A stretch of DNA of 64,000 bases from Euryodendron excelsum. Taxonomy: Eukaryota; Streptophyta; Magnoliopsida; Ericales; Pentaphylacaceae. Shown piece after piece: positions 1 to 12,121 of the stretch. Position 1 is the first letter of the stretch. Each line of letters starts with the position of its first letter. The notes under the pieces were generated by a model, which had not been told where the DNA came from, did no database searches, and saw only the letters and a list, made by a program, of their open reading frames with translations. The position numbers and the translations under genes were made by a program. The stretch covers positions 8,549,001 through 8,613,000 of the forward strand of contig CM065381.1 of NCBI GenBank assembly GCA_033060915.1. The letters are read 5' to 3'.

Positions 1-71
1 CAAAGTCATCGTTTGCGCGCCTTGTAGTTTTCTCCTATATAAGTTTAATATTTCATTTTAACTGGCTGTTC

Positions 72-73
<2 letters not shown>

Positions 74-103
<30 letters not shown>
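74..103. repeat. (GA)n microsatellite
   Basis: About 15 uninterrupted GA units lie just left of the first copy of the 2.2-kb tandem duplication. No function is visible. GA/CT tracts recur throughout the window (about 7613-7639, 15212-15233, 15803-15850, 16479-16524, 39962-39980 and 42978-43015). Confidence 0.9.
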
Positions 104-105
<2 letters not shown>

Positions 106-150
106 TTCATTTGAAATGGTTGTTCTATATAGATGAGATTAAGTTTCAAA

Positions 151-2372
151 GGAGGTGGAATAAGCAATTGAGAAATTTAGACTCGGAGGTTAATAAATTA
201 CAAAATTATGCTTAAGGGGATTTGTAATCTCACTGTACCACGATGTCTTCTTTCTCTTATCTCTCTCGTGAATCAAATGTGGCTTTTGTGTATTAAAAAG
301 AGGTGGTACTAATAAGTGAGGAGTTTTTTGTTTTTTTTTTTTTACAAGGTGTTCAAACATTCAGCCGACTGCTCCTTTAAGCTTATGCAAAGTCACCATA
401 CACATGAACAATGTAAAATTCATTCAATGCATAAATGATGACTAGTCAAAAAGTGACGTGACAAAGGATTGAACATGTTTTTAAGCCATTGGAAAGTAAT
501 TTTTTTCGCTTTTAGTGATATTTTTTAACCAAAATATTAATTTTTTTATTTTATGTTCTTTTGGGTGATATGTAACCTTCAAAAGGTTTTGACTAAAAAT
601 GTTTTCTTGGCCTTTAGTATTTTTTAATTAAAAATTAATTTTCTTTTTATGACGAGTACACATGACTTGACAAAAAAAAAATTTAAATAAATTTTCATTG
701 AAAAAATCACTAAAATGAAAACAAATAATAAAGCTACTTTATGAGCAACTTAAATAAACCATGCCTAAACACCAAGGCCGCAATCACATTAGGGAAAAAT
801 CATGTATAGCCTCCACTCCATAATGGGGTTTTAAAGGCTCAATTCTCTTGGACTGAATATCTGTGATTAGCCTCTGGCCTGGCCCTAGTCCTGGTCCTGG
901 TCCTGGTCATATCTTTAGGCCCATTGCATAGATCACATGAAGGACCAAGAGTCAATCACCCATCAGCAATGTCTATTGCTTGATAAGCTTGTTTCATAAA
1001 TTTAGGTCGGGTCTCACCTAAAGCCTCTTGCCCTCCGCTCCTAGGGTTATGGGGCTTAGTTCCCTGATAGAGTTGTGGCATAGCCTAACTGTTTCTTTTT
1101 TTTAGTACCAAAAACAAAAACAAGCCAACGGGAGTTAGTTGAGTTGGTAAAGATCAATCACTTTCCTTACAATGCTCAGGTTCGACTCCCGCGGTCAACA
1201 ATCTCCTGTTGTAGGCAATCTGTAAGTACCACTATAAAATGTTGGTGACATACCCTAATCTTGAAATGAGGTAGCCTCCCCTCCCCCTAAACTTTTAAAG
1301 CACCAAAAATAAAAACAAAAACAAAGAAAAAATCACGCATTAGCAATGGTGATGGGTAACACTGCAAACAGAATCAATGGCAATTTCATATCATAGGGCC
1401 CCTATATTACCCTTGTTCTCATCACATGTAGCCCTTGACCTGAATATACATTGTGGATAAGAATATTCATCCATGACTCAGAATAAAATGAAAATATACA
1501 TTTCTTGATTAAGATTAGGTGGAAACAGGTAGCTTTTAGATGAACAAAAACAATAATTGAAGCCTAATAATGAAAACACTTAGGCTCAACAACAAATCTG
1601 GCAGAGTGGTTGATACATGATATTTCAAGTTTGATGTCTTCTTACACTCTTATAATTGGTAATCATTCATGCAACACATTAAGTCTAGATAGTTCGTGTG
1701 CACTGTGGTCATGCACGAAGCAAAGAAAATAATTAAAAATCTAGACAACCTATAGCTAAAGAAAAAAGAACAGGAGAAAACAAATCGCTCAGTTGTTTAG
1801 ACAAAGTTTGCTTGGTTCAATAATGAAAACAAATTTTAACCACAGTCCACTATATAAAAATTTTAATATTTTATTATTAAATTTTATTATCTTTTGTTAG
1901 ATAAAAAGGATAAAAGGAGGCAACCAAATTAACATTTTTGCCTGGACTTTACCGAAATAACTCCCTAACCAACTGGACTTTTCGGAAAAAGAATAAGCCA
2001 TACCAAAAGGAAATTTCACCAAAACAACCTCGTGGGTGCCATCTCAGCAACCACCTCCGTCGGTTAAAAAACAAACATAAAAAAAATTTATTAGAACATT
2101 ATACATACATATTGTGTATATATATAGTATGGTGTTTTAGAAAGGCTGACCCGCCCTGAATATGTGGTTCCATCACTGATCACAATCATTCCAATTGAAC
2201 TAAAAATTCAAAAAAGAGGGTTGAAACAGGGTGTAAATCATTTCAATGATTGTGGAGTATAGGGCTGGCCACAGGGGCAAGCTTAGGTCAATTGACCAAG
2301 AAATAGGGTACCCCAGCTGCCACTAAACATGTGTGTTGCAGTGTTGTTTGAAGCCTAATTAGTCTCTCTCTT
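151..2372. repeat. Tandem duplication, copy 1 (unclassified non-coding unit)
   Basis: This block aligns collinearly by eye with 2388-4468. Shared anchors include the segment ending in TATTAAAAAG (291 and 2529), the CCTGGT-rich stretch (about 876-908 and 3129-3178) and the CACTAAACAT segment (2321 and 4421). The offset falls from about 2238 bp near the start to 2100 bp near the end. Copy 1 is longer mainly because of a SINE at about 1124-1301. No coding domain was recognised; the short ORFs inside are not conserved between the copies. It may be an old transposon or a plain segmental duplication. Confidence 0.8.
1124..1301 (+). mobile_element. tRNA-derived SINE, present only in copy 1
   Basis: The insert begins GCCAACGGGAGTTAGTTGAG. 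It carries an A-box-like TTAGTTGAGTTGG and a B-box-like GGTTCGACTCC, the internal RNA polymerase III promoter of tRNA-derived SINEs. It is flanked by A-rich direct repeats (ACCAAAAACAAAAACAA at 1107-1123, and a slightly expanded version at about 1302-1324). The matching place in copy 2 (about 3369-3390) has a single uninterrupted copy of that A-rich sequence, so it is an empty site. The 3' end is uncertain by a few bases because of the A-rich repeat. Confidence 0.72.
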
Positions 2373-2387
2373 TAAGGATACAAGCAT

Positions 2388-4468
2388 GGAGGTGGGATAA
2401 GCAATTTAGAAATTTAGACTCGAAGGTTAATAAGTTACAAAATTATGCTTAAGGTGATTTGTAATCTTGCTGTCTCACGATGTCTTCTCTCTCTTATCCC
2501 ATCTTGCGAATCTAATGTGACTTCTGTGTATTAAAAAGAGGTGGTACTAATAAATTGAAGCATTTTTTTCTTTTACTACAGATGTCTAAACATTCAGTCG
2601 ACTGCTCCCTTCAGCTCACGCAAGGTTACCATGCATATGAAGCATGTAAAATTCATGCATTGCATGAATAATGACTGACCAAAAGGTAACGTCAGGAGAA
2701 ATTAAACTTGTGACCTAATGCTTTAACATGAGAACAAGTTAACCCGAAGTAACCTGACCTATTTAAGCCATTGGAAAGTAATTTTTTTTTGCTAAAATTT
2801 TTTAATCAAAATTTAATATTTTTTTATTTTATGTTCTTTTAGGTCATACGTAACCGTTATAAAGTTTTGACTAAAAATGCTTTTTTGGTATTTTGTATTT
2901 TTAATTAAAAATTAATTTCTTTTTATGACCAGTACGCTTGACCTAACAAAACAAAAAAAAATTAAATTTTCATTAAACAAAAAGCTATTTTATAAGCAGC
3001 TTAAATAAACCATGTACAAACACCCAAGCCGCAATCACATTAGGGAAAAATCATGTATAGCCTCCACTCCATAATAAGGTTTTAAAGGCTCAATTCTCTT
3101 CGACTGAATTGAATATCTGTGATCAGCCCCTGGCCTGGCCCAGGTCGTGCTCCTGGTCCTGGTCTTGGTCCTGGTTCTATCTTTAGGCCCATTACATAGA
3201 TCACATGAAGAACAAATTGAGTCAATCACGCATCAGCAATGTCTATTGCTTGATAAGCTCATTGCGTGACTTTAAACTGGGTCTTACCTAAAAGTTTTCG
3301 CCGGCCGTTCCTAAAGCTGTGGGGCTTAGCGCCCTAATGGAGTTTTGACATAGTTGCCTCCCTTTTTTAGTACCAAAAACAAAAACAAAGAAAAATCACC
3401 CATTAGCAATGGTGATGGGTAACACAGCAGCAACAGAATCAATGGCAATTTCATATCATTGGGCCCCTATATCACCCTTGTGATCATACTCATTACATGT
3501 AGCCCTTGGCCTGAATATTCATTGTGGATAAGAATATTAATCCATGACTGAGAAAAAATAAAAATATACATTTCTTGATTAAGATTGGGTGGAAACGGAT
3601 AGTTTTTAGATGAACAAAACAATAATTGAAGCCTAATAATGAAAACACTTAGGGCCCGACAACAAATCCGGCAGAGTGGTCGGCTAGTCTTTGTACTCAG
3701 CATGAGATCTCAAGTTCAATTCCTTCTTACGCCATCTATAATTGGCGACCATTCATGCAACACATTAAGTCCAGACAATTCGTGTTCACTGTGGTCCTAT
3801 ACGAAATTAAGAAAATAATCGAAAGTCTAAACAACCTATAGCTAAAGAAAAAAGAACAAAAAAAAACAAATCCCTAGGTTGTTTAAACAAAGTTTGCTTG
3901 GTTCAATAATGTAAACAAATTTTAACCATATTCCACTACATAAAAATCTCGATATTTCATTGTTAAATTTCATTATTTTTTTGTTATATAAAAAAGACAA
4001 AAGGGGCGATCATAATAGTATTTTTGTCTGACGTGACTAAAACAACTCCCTAACCAGCAGGGCTTCTCAAAAACGAGGTCAGCTATAGTTGAAGAAAATT
4101 TCACCAAAGCAACCTCGTGAGTACTATATTAACTACCACGTCGATTGGTAAAAGCACAAACATAAAAAAAAATTTATTAGAATATTATATATGCATATTG
4201 TATGTATATAGTATGACGGTTTTGGAAAGGCTGACCCTCCCTCAATACGTAGTTCCGTCACTGAACATAATCATTTCAATAGAACTAAAAATTCAAAAAA
4301 GAGGGTTGAAAAGTGCAGTTAATCAATGAATAGAAAAAATCAATTCAATGATTGTGGAGTATTGGGCTGTCCAGGGGCAAGCTTAGGTCAATTGACCAAG
4401 GACTAGGGTACCCCAGCTGCCACTAAACATGTGTGGTGCAGTGTTGGTTGAAGCCTAATTAGTCTGTC
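2388..4468. repeat. Tandem duplication, copy 2 (unclassified non-coding unit)
   Basis: This is the second copy of the unit at 151-2372, in the same orientation. It lacks the SINE but has extra sequence at about 2668-2760. It also keeps a tRNA-like stretch at about 3660-3760 (AGTGGTCGGCTAGT, then CAAGTTCAATTCC) that is degraded or partly deleted in copy 1 (about 1600-1660); this may be an older SINE. Divergence between the copies looks like roughly 10-15% with many indels, so the duplication is not recent. No gene is supported. Confidence 0.8.
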
Positions 4469-4617
4469 CCTGTGGGGAAAAAATATACAAAGGATTCATT
4501 AAAACTTTAAAACTAATAATTCTCGTTAGGTGTATACATTGTATAGGAATAACATTAAATTCACGTGTAACAATCAAGATAGTTGAACTTAAAACTCAAA
4601 TAGAGTTGCTACTTACT

Positions 4618-4877
4618 GATGGAGATTGATCCTGATAGGGTTTTTTTTTTTGCCTTAGCCTTATTTGGAGCTCCCCCCATTGAACCCACATCGGTCGGGG
4701 ACTTCCTCCCTCACCACCATATAACCTTTTGGGCCACATGGAGTGAGTAACCCAGTAAGCCCAATGGGTTATATGGTGATGGGGGAGGAAGTCCCCGACC
4801 GATGTAGAAATAATGAGGGGAGCTCCAAATAAGGTTAAGGCCAAAAAAAGAACCCTACCAGGATCAATCTCCATCAC
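4618..4877. mobile_element. Foldback/MITE-like hairpin element
   Basis: The left arm (4618-about 4733) and right arm (about 4765-4877) are near-perfect inverted repeats of roughly 110 bp. Both contain TGATGGAGATTGATCCTG at the tip, TTATTTGGAGCTCCCC, and CATCGGTCGGGGACTTCCTC near the loop. The spacer is short, about 30 bp. Taking TGATGG...CCATCA as the ends, both sides are flanked by CTTAC, a possible 5-bp target duplication. The transcript would fold into a long hairpin. Superfamily not assigned; the ORF across it is a by-product of the palindrome. Confidence 0.75.
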
Positions 4878-7800
4878 TTACAGTTGCTATTGTGGATCAG
4901 CCACTAGCTGATGTGTTATCTACTAGTTGGAAAATGACCTAAGTTGCAACTATGGATAGCATTTTTAAAACTCAAATCATGGGCGATTATAGTGGCAGAT
5001 CCTGTTCTAGGGAGTCTCTTTCAGTCCATATTGTTGGACAATCCGCACCCCCACTTGGCTTCTCCGTCTGGGGTTGAACAAAGACTTTTTGAGTTCCAAG
5101 TACTTGTGTGTTCTGGCCTTTTGTTGGACTCATGCATGCACAAGATAAAGCTTGGAAAGTTTCTTGATATAGATATTATGATTCACACCAACCATAATGC
5201 AAGTGGCAATTAATACTGGTAGGGATAGTTATTATAATCAAATTTGCGAAGGTATCTGTTACGATTCAGCAATTCAACTGATGGTTTATTCAGTCCTTGG
5301 TTCAAATCTCACTGGAAATTGTTTTTTTCTTTTTTTGAAATGAAGAGATAACAAGTTTTAATGAAAGATTCAAGCACTTAGTTCTGGTCAAGCCTGTTTA
5401 TTAACATAGTGAACAAAATAAGTAAATCAAATCAGGCTTTGGATTGAATCAATCATTTATGATAACAATCGTACCAGGCCATAATATTAGAACTCTTGGG
5501 GTTGGTTGGTGTCAATTACATTACATGGTGGTCCACTCAAAAATGAGTGACCACAGCCCACATGGAGTGCATAGAGTTCAACTAGTAAAGAGAGGACAAT
5601 TATCTGCAACTTTGTCAATGTGTTGGACCGCTTGAGATTCATTAATGGTCCAAACATTGATTTATGTGCTTCACTAATTGTTGTCCAAGTGCACATGCAC
5701 CAAGTCTTATCCAGATTCAGCCTTGAACAAAATAGCCCTCTCTTTCCTAGATCATTCTTATCAAGTCGGTTGAACGTGTGTGTGAATGGATACAGACTAA
5801 CCTTATATGTAATCTCATTTTCACATTATTTGACTTTAGAGATAAGTTACTGATTAGTAAAGAAGGGCATGTTGTACCCCGATGGATGAGCTTACTAGTG
5901 CCAGTGATGAGCTGTAAATCCAGAAGTTTGATTGAAGCTGCAAAAAATTTATTTTCGTAAATTTTATAATTATGGCGTGAATGATTTATTTTTGACTACA
6001 CCGTAAAGACAATTAGTTAAATTGCATGTAAATTAACTCGAACTCCCATAGCCACATAACTAAAAACAAAAAAGATATGTTAATAAATACACCTGAAATC
6101 TATCTGCTTTATGAATAAGAGTAAATATTAGTCGGATGCAACTGTTTTATAAACGTTCAGATTTGTATTCTGACAAGTGAAAAAAAATCAGTAGCGAAAA
6201 TTTCTTTTATGAATTTTTTTTCTTTCAGATATAAGAAATTTGGTTAAAAAAAATCAAATTTCCCTCTTAGTGAAGGACTCGAGATAGAACAAACTAAAAC
6301 TTTTTTTTTTTCTTTTGTCACAGTTCACTCAATCTGGCATGTCATATTGCCACTCCCATTCCCAGACATTTGTGTATGTAGCAATTTCATTCAAAATCGT
6401 ACAATCCTTCTTCATAATAGTATGGAGAAAAGTATGCAGATATATACGTGGCAACAGCCCACGTGCAAAACGAGCATATCAGACCCTTCTAGGAAAGACA
6501 AATCCTTTCAAAGCGTGCAATGAAGATACTTTGTCATGACCACAAATCAAATGGGGACCCAAAAGAGACCTGCCTCCCCACAAATTTCCCTTGTTTTCAC
6601 TTGCTTTGTCCCACGCTAGTGTGAAACAGTAATTCCACCACCCTAATTTGATTTGAAGAAGTCTACCGTTAGTCGCAATTGTATGCAGTTGTCGCTAGAC
6701 ATATCAGCTGGGCAGTCATCGTCTGCTGCTTAGAGGTCCTCGTTTGATTATAATTTTTCTCTGCTTACCCTATCTCGTATTGATTAGTGATCACTAGTAT
6801 ATTCATGTGGTGTCATGAGCTAAGTCATATGATCTTTTTAATTAGGTGGATGAATTGTGTTTTAATTCTCAAACTGACGTACAAGGATTTAATTTTTATC
6901 AAATTTTTAAATTCTAGTTTGGACCAATAATTGATTATTACGTGTATTATTATAGAATTAAAAATACATAATAAAACATCTTCTATTGAAGTTGGGTATA
7001 AGAACCTTTACAATTATTTATTTTAAATGTTGAAAAAATTATTACATACAAAAATTAAAAAAATTTTAAATAATATATATATGTGTATATTTTTATATTT
7101 AGATATACAATTATCCATGTGTATGCGTTCTAAAGACACTCCTACTCCCAATATATTTTTACAAATGTAAAGCTTTCTTGCATGCATAGTCATCGCCCCA
7201 GCACGCGCACCCGCATTATGAATTGATGACATAAGTCATGAGTGAAGCATATATGATTTCACTTTCTCTGAAAATTTCTACCATATCCACTTTACGGAGG
7301 ACTAGATTATCCTTCCACATTACTAAAATGCATGATTGAAGGCATTACAATCTCGTTCAAACACTGATGTTATACCAAAGCTTAAAACATAATGAGGTTA
7401 AGTGGAAATTAACAGTCGCGTTATTGCGGTAATTAGCAAGGGTATGAGGGTAATTTTGAATGGGAGGTAGACCTACCTCAGTTGAACCCAGATTACTCTC
7501 CATTCAAAGATTGGGTGGAGACATTTTTGCTAAAAAGAACTGCTTTTCAACGTAGCATGAGGGAGGCAAAAAAGATGAAAACTGACTCTATAATATAATT
7601 ATGCTTTTCTTTTGTGAGAGAGAGAGAGAGAGAGAGAGAAGGGAAGTCATCAATCATTCTAGGAAACCCAGTATGTCAAAGTTTTCCTACCAAGTTATTA
7701 CCATCTTTCGGCCCACTGATTAGTTATTTTAGTTATAATTTTCTCATGAATCTTCAACCACCACTAGAATCAATAAGCATAGAATGAAAAGAAGTAATTA

Positions 7801-9779
7801 ATAAACAATTAATCATCATGGAAGTTTTAACACAGATATATATATATATATATAGACAAGACTAACTTGAGAATTATGAATACCATTGAGATTATTCTAA
7901 GCTTCTCCTTTACATGCAAATGGGAATTGATCATTTTTCCACATTTAGTGGTGCAAAGGCCACTAGGTATAGCAGCCAATCACGACATATTCTTGTATGG
8001 GATGGTTAATTAGGAATATTCCATTCACCTTGGCATGTTACTCTCCTTTGATTTTAAGTAGCATGAATGGCTCAGCAAGAAGTCCAAATGATGTTTAAAA
8101 CCCTAAAGAAGAGCATGCTGAAGTATCAAAAACAGAATGTTCTAAAAAAGAAAAACAAAGAGTATCAAAAACAGAAGACAGGAATAATTAATTCACAAGG
8201 CTCCTCTAAACCACTCAAATCCCAAAAATTAGAAGTACGGAGGAACACAAGGCTTTATATAAAATTAGTCGAGGGGTTGGCTAGTGCCAAGATGAATTTC
8301 CGACTCAATTGTGATTTGGCTTTAGCGTGTGCATTTATTATGTTCTGCTTTGTCAAAAGGCATATGCATTTTCTTAGTAAAATGCTATTCTTTCTTAAAA
8401 ATTTATACAAAAAATTTTACCAAAATAATATGACAGTAACATTATTAAAAATATAAGCCATTATGATAGGTGTTTTATTTTAAATTAAATGGATCTTTAT
8501 CTAATCATATCATTTTGGTAATAAATTTTACATAAATTTTTTTATTTGTATAGTATTATTTAGTTCCTTTAAAGTTAAATTAAAACGCTACATAAGTTAT
8601 TGGGTATTTGTTTCATGGATATGTGAGCTCACATTAAATCATTTCCATTCAAAGCGGCCTATAACAAAGCGTCACTGGAGAAATTGTGCATGTAATGTCG
8701 GCCAAACGAAGGATCAATTCCCTATTTGGCTAGTCTTTGTCTTACTTGAGGTTAGTGGGTTATGAATTAACCAGTTTTCAAGGCAGTTTATTTATTGTTA
8801 GTGATTTTGAAGGTCCTTGCCGTGCTCAAATCATGACACTTAATCAAAAAAATTTAGAGTTGCATTTAAAGTGAATTACAATAAAAATTGGCACATGTAA
8901 TCTTATTGTTTGTTCAAAAAATAGTAAAGGTCGCACCCATTTTTTTAAGTACTATTTTTGTTATGAATATTACTTTTTGTATATTTTTCTTTAAATTTCT
9001 TTGTTCACCCTAATCAAATATAGAATAAGCCTAGCAAAAAATTAAAATAAATCTTATATTTGATACATATCAAAGAATTAATTGTCGGCGAACCAAACAC
9101 GGTACACAGGATAATGGATAGTCCGATAGGAGTTTCTTCTAAATTGGGTAAACAAACATAAGACAAAAGTCAAACTCCTGTTAGTAACTACTGGGTTGAC
9201 TTTGTTGTGGGGCTATTCTTGACAGAAATCAGGTCCCACATGTTGTTTTCATTAGAGATCAAATATTTCTTGCCAAGTGGCAATGGGCTTGACCCATGAG
9301 AGGGATGAGTAGAGACAACTGCCTCATTGAACTTGATAATTTTTACTATTTTTTAAATTTATTTGTTTATATTTATTTAATTATAACATGTTGCTCTTAC
9401 TAAATTTCTTACACCTACATTTGTCTTCATTAAATTTTTTAACACCAACATTTTTCTTTAATGAATATCACTAACTTCTTATTATTTGGCAAAATAAATA
9501 GCATAATTCTAACCATCTATTCTAATATTAAAATTATGAGTTTGTGTGGCAGTTATAGAACTATATTTTGACTTCATAGATTATGTTTGATATTTTTTTG
9601 GGTATATAGTCTTTGTACACAGATGAGATAGCGTTCTTATTTTTTGACGTCTTTAATATAATTATCTTTTTATTTATTAAAAAATTATTAATGTAGTAAT
9701 TTTTTTGTATAATTATATGTAAATTTACACTCCATATCAAAAATTTTAATTCCACTCCTAAGTGTTAGCCATAACCCTA
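4878..9779. other. Intergenic, no gene recognised
   Basis: This is AT-rich DNA with only short chance ORFs. It contains a GA repeat (7613-7639) and a TA repeat (about 7837-7854). At about 5265-5335 a weak B-box-like GGTTCAAATCTC precedes a T-rich run and could be a decayed SINE; this is not firm. The 129-codon frame at 8067-8456 is Lys/Asn/Phe-rich, resembles no family known to me and has no supporting context. Confidence 0.6.
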
Positions 9780-10135
9780 GGCATGTTTATTTGAGGAATA
9801 AAGGGTGGGGGATAGGAGATGAAATACAGTAAGCCGTACAAAACTCATGTTTGGTGACCAAAAAAAGTTTTAATTTTTTTGAGAGATGTAATCCTCAAAA
9901 TGATAGATATGTAATACTATAAGGAGATGCCATTACATATCCCCTCCTATAAGATAAAATAGAATTTTCAATCTTATTCTTTAATATTATTATTATTCTT
10001 ATAATAGCCTATTATAATATTATATAAGTACATTATGATATAATATTATATTAATATTTATTTTATAACAAATAATATGATAAATATAATATTAACTATC
10101 TCACTTCTTATTCTATCTTGACTAAACATAGTATA
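9780..10135. mobile_element. Possible MITE-like AT-rich element
   Basis: The stretch starts near GGCATGTTTATTTGAGGAATAA and ends near CTATCTTGACTAAACATAGT. These are imperfectly inverted (ATGTTTA...TAAACAT) around an interior very rich in A and T, as in many plant MITEs. No clear target duplication was found. It could be chance similarity in AT-rich DNA. Confidence 0.35.
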
Positions 10136-12088
10136 AATAATTTTTTATTATATTATGATATTATTTATTATTTATCAACACTTTTTTAATTTTATAGTAT
10201 TATTTTATTTTATTTTTTTATCCAGCAAACAATAGGAGTATAAGGATCTGAATCATAGGACTGCGCCGTAATTTACAGCAACGGCGAGGCTATTATCGGA
10301 CAGGACCGTCCTCGAAAAAGGTCAGTGCACGCTGCACAGTGCTCACTGGACGAAGACATATCCAAAAGTTCGGCTCACATTATTTTTGCTGATTCTTTAA
10401 TTGGGCTCACGTTATCCCTGCTGTAAATCTAATATATACCTTTCAAAATAATTTCCTGTATTTATAATATAAAGGTGCCATAAAATTATGTTTGAGAGGA
10501 GAAACTGCCTTTCGGATACCTATTTTTATAATCAAGAAAAAATTCACATAAAATTGTTAAAAATCGAATCTAAAACTCTAGTATAATTTGAAAAAACTTG
10601 TAAAAAAAATAAATTTTTTTTAAAAATATAGTAAAAACTCTCTAGAAACATACTTATCATAAATTTTAGTAGTTTTCATACTCGTGTCCTCTTTTATAGC
10701 CTATATATAATTGTTCCAATAAGTTTTACAGATATTGTGTAATACTAGTATTTTAATTTATCAAAAAAGTATTAAAACAATATATATTCTTTTTCAAAAA
10801 AATTTTATAAGTATCTTAGTTAATTTTATATCAACTAAAACGTTTCCATTTTCATAATACGTTACGGTCATCTTTCTGTTTCTTGTATCATTTCTTGTTT
10901 TCATATTTTATATTGACAAATACATTATACATATATATATATATATATGTGTGTGTATATTTAGTGGCGGACCTAGAATTTTACATAAGGGAGGGGCAAG
11001 GTAAAAAAATTTGTTCAAAGGTGGGTAAGGTAAAAATATTTTCATTTTAAGGAGTCATTACACTATATTTTTCTCTAAATAAACAAAAATTTATGAGGGT
11101 CTAAAGAAAATTTAAAAATTCTGGGGGTATCCCAGTTCTAGTCTGATTCAAAGGTCGAGGGACAGTGCACTATTCGAGAACTATAAATAACAATGAAAGT
11201 GCAGGAGTTTAGGACTACATTAATTCACAACTCTGGTTGTGGAGGAACATTTAGATGAAATTTCAATTTAGTTGTTGGAGAGACTAAGAAGGTGATAGAC
11301 TATTTCCCCATAACGGTTTAGTGTGTGAATACTTCTATATATTTATGATGCTGACATAGTATGCCTACCACAGGGATTAATGGCATTATCACATATTTTA
11401 TTTTTAAAAAGTATTATTTTTAAATTTATATAAAATTATTTATATATCTAAATCTTAATGGCATAAATGACAGTCTAAAATAGTGTACAAATTACAATGA
11501 TAGAATATTCATTTTATCAAGTCAATCTAACGATTACAGAATAATTTTGACAAATTCTATTGGTAAGAAGTTTTTCTATATATAAGTGAAAATTATCTCA
11601 AAAGTTTACAGCACATGTACTAAATCAACTAATGGGTCTTGCTAACATGATATCCTCTTTAGTTTACAATAGCTTAGTTTAGTTTAATTTTAATTTCAAA
11701 CACTATCACGTTCGCAGAACTATTTGCAACGTTCCAAAACACGTGTCCAACCTACAAGATAATTTATCTCCCACCAAATGCATAAGTTCCCAAATTCACA
11801 TGTATGTTGGCTTGATTTGGGTTAAATAAGCTCTACTTACAATCATAAAATTGAACCAAAAATACAATTTGAAAATTTGGTTTTTTCCAAATTAATGTTC
11901 AGCTAAGGAAGGTGAAAAGGTCAAAACAAATTAAAATATTGATTCAAACTTATACATAGAAGCAATGGCATTATCTCGCGATCTACTAAAATGGTTGAGT
12001 CATCTCTCTAAATAGTTTTGGTGGCACCCATGTGGCATCACTTGGTGGGAATGGCGGTGGATCTGTTGATAAGTGTTGCCAATCTTTC

Positions 12089-12121
<33 letters not shown>

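Noticed and set aside
3035..3229. Arg/Thr-repeat frame in the duplicated unit
   Set aside because: It comes from the CCTGGT hexamer repeat and is not conserved in the other copy.
4596..4877. 93-codon minus-strand frame
   Set aside because: It lies across the two arms of the foldback element, with no conserved domain.
8067..8456. 129-codon open frame on the plus strand
   Set aside because: Lys/Asn/Phe-rich, no family motif, no codon or splice context; expected by chance in AT-rich DNA.
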